Assembly: GCA_009775265.1 (NCBI GenBank)
Contig: VSPG01000007.1
Location: forward strand, 6,087 to 70,086
Reading direction: 5' to 3'
Length of the DNA: 64,000 nucleotides
DNA from: Muribaculaceae bacterium
GTDB lineage: Bacteria; Bacteroidota; Bacteroidia; Bacteroidales; Muribaculaceae
Below are positions 60,064-64,000 of the stretch, in pieces. Below the pieces are notes generated by a model. The model ran no database searches, had not been told where the DNA came from, and was given only the letters and a program-made list of their open reading frames with translations. Position numbers and translations under genes: made by a program. Position 1 is the stretch's first letter. Every line of letters starts with the position of its first letter.

Positions 60064-61353
60064 TCAGCAGTCGTAAAAGGCCGTGAAAGCGCGTATGGTC
60101 ATGTCGTGGTCGGCCACAGAGGCTGTCTCGCGCGCCGAATGCATTCCCCACACGGCCGCACCCATGTCCACGCCCCGCAACGGCAGTTGCGAAGTGAGTA
60201 TATTGCCGAGTGTCGAGCCGCCGGCCACATCGCTGTGGTTCACAAAGTACTGCACCGGCACTCCTGCGCTCTCGCACACCGAGGCGAACACGGCAGCGGA
60301 ATCGGCATCGGTCATGTACTTGCAGCGGGCATTGATTTTTATCACCGGACCGCCTCCGAGCACGGGATGGTTGGTGGGATCGTATTTTTCCGTATAGTTG
60401 GGATGGACACCATGGGCATTGTCGGCCGACACCATGAACGAATCCGCCACCGAGCGGTAGAAATCCTCCTCGCCGCCACCCAGAGCAGAACATATGCGCC
60501 GTAGAATTTGTGCCAGCACGGGAGAGGCCGCACCTTGCTTGGTGCCGGAGCCGGTCTCCTCATTGTCGAACACAGCCATCACACGCGTGGCACCGCTGCC
60601 ATGCGAGGCCAGCAGCGACACAAGGGCGGCATGCACCATGCTCAAATCGTCGATACGTCCCGAGCATATGAATTCGTCGTGCAGCCCGACCGTAGCCGCT
60701 CCCTCCACGGTATAGAGCGAAAGGTCGAAATCGAGAAGTTCCGACGCCTCGACCCCGAGTTGACGAGCCACAAGCCGGTGCAGCATCCCGCGAGCCTCGT
60801 CCTCATTCTCCACACGGCCGAGAACGGGCAGCATGTCTTTTTGTGCGCTGAGGCTGTTGCCTTCGTTCACCGAGCGGTTGAAATGTATGGCAAGGTGCGG
60901 TATCACAAGCATCGGACGCTCGAAACGCACCGTGCGCACTGCCGGATGCAGCATGTCGGCTCCGCGCAGCACTGCACGCCCGGCGAGCGACAACGGCCTG
61001 TCGAACCATGTGTAGAGTATCGGGCCGCCGTACACTTCGGTGTTAAGTTTCACGATGCCGCCGTCGCACAGCATCTCGCAGTTGGGCTTCACACGGAAAC
61101 ACGGCGAATCGCTGTGGGCGGCTATTATGCGCACGCCCGCATGTGCGGGCGCGTCGCCCACGACAAAAGCGAAAAGCGCCGAACCGTTGACGCACACATA
61201 GCGGCAATCGCCAGGCTTCAGCTGCCATGCGTCGCATGCGCGCAATTCTGAGAAGCCTGCCGCATCGAGACGGCGGCGCAATTCATCGACAGCGAGGAAA
61301 TTAACAGGCGAAGCGTCGAGAAACGCCTTGAGGTCGTTGACGTGTGAGTTCAT
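60064..61353 (-). CDS. M18-family aminopeptidase
   Basis: A 429-residue dinuclear zinc aminopeptidase of family M18 (ApeB/LAP4-like), cytoplasmic, removing N-terminal (often acidic) residues from peptides. Metal-ligand regions are intact: His80 in IIAAHSDSPCFRVKP, Asp in SGRIDDLSM, the Glu pair in VFDNEETGSGT, Asp in VSADNAHGVHPNY, and His in GMHSARETAS. It is the last gene of the yicC-gmk-nadD-DUF5063 operon and overlaps the DUF5063 gene by ATGA. Only a weak 7-base-arm hairpin (60020-60041) follows it, without a clear terminator. Confidence 0.95.
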   Translation of the reverse strand: MNSHVNDLKAFLDASPVNFLAVDELRRRLDAAGFSELRACDAWQLKPGDCRYVCVNGSALFAFVVGDAPAHAGVRIIAAHSDSPCFRVKPNCEMLCDGGIVKLNTEVYGGPILYTWFDRPLSLAGRAVLRGADMLHPAVRTVRFERPMLVIPHLAIHFNRSVNEGNSLSAQKDMLPVLGRVENEDEARGMLHRLVARQLGVEASELLDFDLSLYTVEGAATVGLHDEFICSGRIDDLSMVHAALVSLLASHGSGATRVMAVFDNEETGSGTKQGAASPVLAQILRRICSALGGGEEDFYRSVADSFMVSADNAHGVHPNYTEKYDPTNHPVLGGGPVIKINARCKYMTDADSAAVFASVCESAGVPVQYFVNHSDVAGGSTLGNILTSQLPLRGVDMGAAVWGMHSARETASVADHDMTIRAFTAFYDC

Positions 61354-61859
61354 ACGGACGGGTCGTAATATATTTTATTGAGGGCACGGAGCACATTGCA
61401 CAGCGTCTGGCTCCAATAGTTGGCGAAATCGTCGCGAAGCTCCGGCACAAGTTCGGCAATCAGTTCCGGCGATGCTTCGCGGGCCGTCTGCACGATGTTG
61501 TAGAACACCTGGAAAAGGTCGGCAAGACCCTCCGACACGCTTGCGCCTATAGGAGTGTCGCTGTATTTCATGTCGTTCTCGAACACTTCGAGATAGGTGT
61601 CGTCCTCGCCGAGGAGTTCTGCCACGCGCATGCGCACGGCTTCGTAATAGTCCTCGTCAAGGGCATTGGCCACATATGCGTCGGACATGGCGCTGTCGTC
61701 GCGGCGAAGGTCGGAGGCGGCGATATAAATGCGAGGAAGCATGCGAAGCACGGATGCCACGAACACGTCGCGCTCGGCCTCGCGGGCGCTTTCCATAGTG
61801 GCGCAATATTCGTTGGCAAGCGCGAGGAAAGCGAGTTCGTTGGGCTGGAGAGTGCTCAT
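61350..61859 (-). CDS. DUF5063 family protein
   Basis: A 169-residue acidic, mostly helical protein without signal peptide or membrane segment. The sequence (LANEYCATMESAREAERDVFVASVLRMLPRIYIAASDL and LSDTPIG-like YSDTPIGASVSEGLADLFQVFYNIVQTAREAS) matches DUF5063, a family of unknown function common in Bacteroidales. It overlaps nadD upstream and the M18 gene downstream by ATGA, so its expression is tied to both. I cannot propose a role beyond this conserved linkage. Confidence 0.85.
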   Translation of the reverse strand: MSTLQPNELAFLALANEYCATMESAREAERDVFVASVLRMLPRIYIAASDLRRDDSAMSDAYVANALDEDYYEAVRMRVAELLGEDDTYLEVFENDMKYSDTPIGASVSEGLADLFQVFYNIVQTAREASPELIAELVPELRDDFANYWSQTLCNVLRALNKIYYDPSV

Positions 61860-62440
61860 TTTCTATATAATTTATTGTCTACGATATATTTGTAAACGCC
61901 TGCCGGGAGAAAATAGGTCATGTCGCGTCCGCGGGCTATGGCATCGCGCACCTGCGTACTGCTGATGTTCACCGTGAGCGGGCTGACGAGTTCCATGCCG
62001 TCCACATGCCCCTCGCCCACCGGATAGCCCGGGCGGGGATACACTATCACGCCATACTCGTCGAGAATGCGTTGCGAGTCTTTCCATCGGTCAAAAATAC
62101 GCCAGTTGTCACTGCCGATGATGAGTTTGAAGCGTCGGTCGGGATAACGCAACGCGAGCAGGTCGAGTGTAGCTATGGTGTAGGAGGGCTGCGGCATCGA
62201 AAGCTCTATGTCGCACGTGGCTATGCGCTCCGCTCCTTTGGTAGCTATGCCGAGCATGGCAAGACGCCGGGTGTCGGGCAACAACGCAGCAGGGTCCTTG
62301 AGCGGGTTGCGCGGCGAAAGCGACAGCCACACCTGGTCAACGTAGCCCCACTGCGTCAGATACGACGCCAACATCATATGGCCTATGTGCACAGGGTTGA
62401 ACGACCCGCCGAGCAGTCCTATGGTTTCTTTCGCAGCCAT
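61856..62440 (-). CDS. nadD: Nicotinate-nucleotide adenylyltransferase
   Basis: Transfers AMP from ATP to nicotinate mononucleotide, forming deamido-NAD in NAD synthesis. The 194-residue protein has the nucleotidyltransferase motif GGSFNPVHIGHM (from residue 11), LSLSPRNPLKD, the IIGSDNWRIFDRWKDS substrate region and the C-terminal ISSTQVRDAIARGRDMTYFLPAGVYKYI. It starts three bases after the gmk stop codon and overlaps the DUF5063 gene. Confidence 0.96.
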   Translation of the reverse strand: MAAKETIGLLGGSFNPVHIGHMMLASYLTQWGYVDQVWLSLSPRNPLKDPAALLPDTRRLAMLGIATKGAERIATCDIELSMPQPSYTIATLDLLALRYPDRRFKLIIGSDNWRIFDRWKDSQRILDEYGVIVYPRPGYPVGEGHVDGMELVSPLTVNISSTQVRDAIARGRDMTYFLPAGVYKYIVDNKLYRK

Positions 62441-62443
62441 GGC

Positions 62444-63019
62444 TCAGGCAAGATGACGCTCGATGGCGGCACGGGTGTCGGCCACGGCACTGTCAAGATT
62501 GTCGTTCACCACACGTATGTCGAACTGCGGAGCGAATCCCAGTTCATAAGCGGCCTTGCCCACACGCTGGTCTATCACCTCGGGGCTGTCTGTGGCACGC
62601 CCTTCGAGGCGGCGACGCAACTCGTCGACACTCGGCGGCTGCACGAAGATGATGAGCGCGCGGTCGCCATAAATGCGTTTCACGTTCAAAGCGCCCTTCA
62701 CGTCTATGTCGAGAATCACATTGCGTCCCAAAGCCGTCTTCCTGTCTATTTCGCTGCGCAGAGTGCCGTAGAAACGTCCGGGATAGACTTCTTCCCACTC
62801 CACGAAACTGCCGTCGGCCACGGCAGCCAGAAAAGCCTCCGTGGACAGGAAATGATAGCTTACGCCGTCGGCTTCGCCCGTGCGGGGGGCACGGTTCGTG
62901 GCCGATACGGAAAATTCCAGCGGCAACGCATCGTCGCCTTCAAGCAAATTATGGATTATCGTGCTTTTCCCGCAGCCCGACGGAGCAGAAAGCACCACTA
63001 TTCTGCCTTCTTTACACAT
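62444..63019 (-). CDS. gmk: Guanylate kinase
   Basis: Phosphorylates GMP to GDP with ATP. The 191-residue enzyme has the P-loop SAPSGCGKST (residues 11-20) and the GMP-binding segment SVSATNRAPRTGEADGVSYHFLS. The EWEEVYPGRFYGT motif, the ILDIDVKGALNVKRIYGDRALIIFVQPPS core and the lid RLEGRATDSPEVIDQRV follow. It lies two bases after yicC and three before nadD; yicC-gmk-nadD is a common Bacteroidales order. Confidence 0.97.
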   Translation of the reverse strand: MCKEGRIVVLSAPSGCGKSTIIHNLLEGDDALPLEFSVSATNRAPRTGEADGVSYHFLSTEAFLAAVADGSFVEWEEVYPGRFYGTLRSEIDRKTALGRNVILDIDVKGALNVKRIYGDRALIIFVQPPSVDELRRRLEGRATDSPEVIDQRVGKAAYELGFAPQFDIRVVNDNLDSAVADTRAAIERHLA

Positions 63020-63021
63020 AA

Positions 63022-63900
63022 TCAGAGAGTGTTTAATACCTGTTCTTTTATCTGCTCCAAAATGTCTTTCATCTCCACCACTATGCGCTGCATGGCGGCA
63101 TGGTTGCTTTTGGAACCGAGCGTGTTTATCTCGCGGCCCATCTCCTGGGCAATGAATCCGAGTTTCTTGCCGTGCGACAGCCCTGGCGCGTCCATTGTCT
63201 CGCGGAAATAGCGCAGATGCTGTGCCAGCCGCTGCTTTTCCTCGTTCACATCAAGTTTTTCGATATAGAAAATCATCTCCTGTTCGAGCCTTCCGCGGTC
63301 GTAGTCCACATCGGCCAGTTTCGCAAGGCCGTCTTCGATACGTGCGCGTATGCCGGTCACACGCTCCGCCTCACAGGCATCCACCTGTGCCAGCAGCGCG
63401 GCAATGCCGTCGATGCGTTCTGAGAAAAAAGCTTCAAGACGCTCACCTTCGGCGCGGCGGTGGGCCATACAGCCCTCGACTGCAGCAGACAGCGCGCGTG
63501 TCATGGCATCCCACTCGGCATCGCTGCTGTCCTCAGGCGCGACACTGCGGTACACTTCAGGCATGCGCAGCAGCACTCCGTACCAGTCGTCGGGCACAGC
63601 AATCCCGAGCCGTTCGGCCGAACGTTCTATCTGCATTTTATATGCAGCCATGGCATCCACATCAAGCTCCACCGGAGCCGAAGCACCTGTGCGCTCCACC
63701 GACGCCACAGCCTCCACCTTGCCCCGTTCAAGCCCTGCGGCTAAAAGTTCGCGCACCGCGCTTTCGCGCGAGCGGAAAGCCGACGGCAAACGCGTCGTAA
63801 GGTCAAGCTGTTTGCTGTTCAGCGTCTTAATTTCAAATATTATCTTCACGCCGTCTGTTTCGGCCGCAGCTTTGCCGAAACCCGTCATTGAGTAAAGCAT
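63022..63900 (-). CDS. YicC family stress-linked endoribonuclease
   Basis: A 292-residue YicC protein. The N-terminal signature MLYSMTGFGKAAAE and EIKTLNSKQLDLTTRLP are followed by a helical middle and the C-terminal DUF1732 signature. That part reads EEKQRLAQHLRYFRETMDAPGLSHGKKLGFIAQEMGREINTLGSKSNHAAMQRIVVEMKDILEQIKEQVLN. E. coli YicC acts as a small-RNA-directed endoribonuclease. It heads the five-gene minus-strand operon behind a TAnnTTTG element. Confidence 0.93.
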   Translation of the reverse strand: MLYSMTGFGKAAAETDGVKIIFEIKTLNSKQLDLTTRLPSAFRSRESAVRELLAAGLERGKVEAVASVERTGASAPVELDVDAMAAYKMQIERSAERLGIAVPDDWYGVLLRMPEVYRSVAPEDSSDAEWDAMTRALSAAVEGCMAHRRAEGERLEAFFSERIDGIAALLAQVDACEAERVTGIRARIEDGLAKLADVDYDRGRLEQEMIFYIEKLDVNEEKQRLAQHLRYFRETMDAPGLSHGKKLGFIAQEMGREINTLGSKSNHAAMQRIVVEMKDILEQIKEQVLNTL

Positions 63901-63924
63901 ACCTCTGAAAATTTTTTATTTCAG

Positions 63925-63932
63925 CAAAAGTA
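63925..63932 (-). promoter_or_regulatory. -7 promoter element of the yicC operon
   Basis: TACTTTTG on the minus strand is an exact TAnnTTTG match 24 bases before the yicC start. The expected -33 position reads TACG, a weak match. Confidence 0.5.
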
Positions 63933-63954
63933 GTCATAATTTTTCTAAAATACG

Positions 63955-63962
63955 TACCTTTG
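63955..63962 (+). promoter_or_regulatory. -7 promoter element of the gene leaving the window
   Basis: TACCTTTG matches the consensus on the plus strand, 21 bases before an ATG at 63984, back to back with the yicC promoter. Confidence 0.45.
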
Positions 63963-63983
63963 AAGTCAAAATCGCACCGAATC

Positions 63984-64000
63984 ATGGAAGTACTCTACGA
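63984..64000 (+). CDS. Start of a divergent gene (3' truncated by the window)
   Basis: An ATG followed by codons for EVLY lies directly after a consensus -7 element. Only 17 bases are visible, so the product cannot be named. Confidence 0.4.

Noticed and set aside
1..64000. CRISPR arrays, insertion sequences, rRNA or tRNA genes
   Set aside because: Reading through, I found no regularly spaced repeats, no transposase-like frames and no cloverleaf-like sequences with conserved tRNA boxes; a tRNAscan run would be needed to exclude a tRNA formally.

Overview
The window looks like chromosome from a GC-rich member of the Bacteroidales. The order is supported by a SusC/SusD pair, a hybrid two-component system (HTCS), PorX and PorW homologues, Bacteroidetes-type TAnnTTTG promoter elements and mostly weak Shine-Dalgarno sites. 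A Muribaculaceae-like gut commensal is my best guess at family level, from base composition and gene content; that is inference. There are no rRNA genes, CRISPR arrays or insertion sequences, and I saw no tRNA.

Left part (1-15.2 kb). The 3' end of an RND efflux pump gene is followed by its outer-membrane factor and an LpxA-like acyltransferase. A perfect 52-bp palindrome then separates these from a complete urease operon in the order ureA-B-C-E-F-G-D, with all active-site ligands of UreC present. After it come a XerC/D-type recombinase and hpf, convergent with a short comEC-like gene, a YeiH-family permease and aroE.

Middle part (15.3-41.6 kb). This is a polysaccharide utilisation locus whose content matches a xyloglucan locus. 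On the minus strand lie a xylose/H+ symporter, xylose isomerase, GH3, GH2, a GH31 with a PA14 insert, and an HTCS. On the plus strand lie SusC, SusD, a surface glycan-binding lipoprotein, a BACON-GH5 lipoprotein and a GH97. The proposed flow is surface cleavage by GH5, import through SusCD, periplasmic trimming by GH31, GH2 and GH3, then xylose uptake and isomerisation. No xylulokinase is in the window.

Right part (41.6-64 kb). A six-gene minus-strand operon, porW-porX-tsaE-birA-trmH-like-LD-carboxypeptidase, is chained entirely by 4-bp ATGA overlaps. Divergent from it is a secreted protein with a C-terminal tail resembling sorting domains. A DUF349 coiled-coil protein and a lone WcaJ-type sugar-phosphate transferase follow. 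Then come an operon of a DUF5715 lipoprotein (which carries an SxHxxGxxxD metallopeptidase motif), a giant AsmA-like protein, a HAD phosphatase and aroB, and an operon of yicC, gmk, nadD, DUF5063 and an M18 aminopeptidase. The first 17 bases of a divergent gene end the window.

Recurrent themes are very tight ATGA or TGATG gene overlaps, hairpins between genes of the same operon, and several promoters so close to the start codon that the transcripts would be nearly leaderless.
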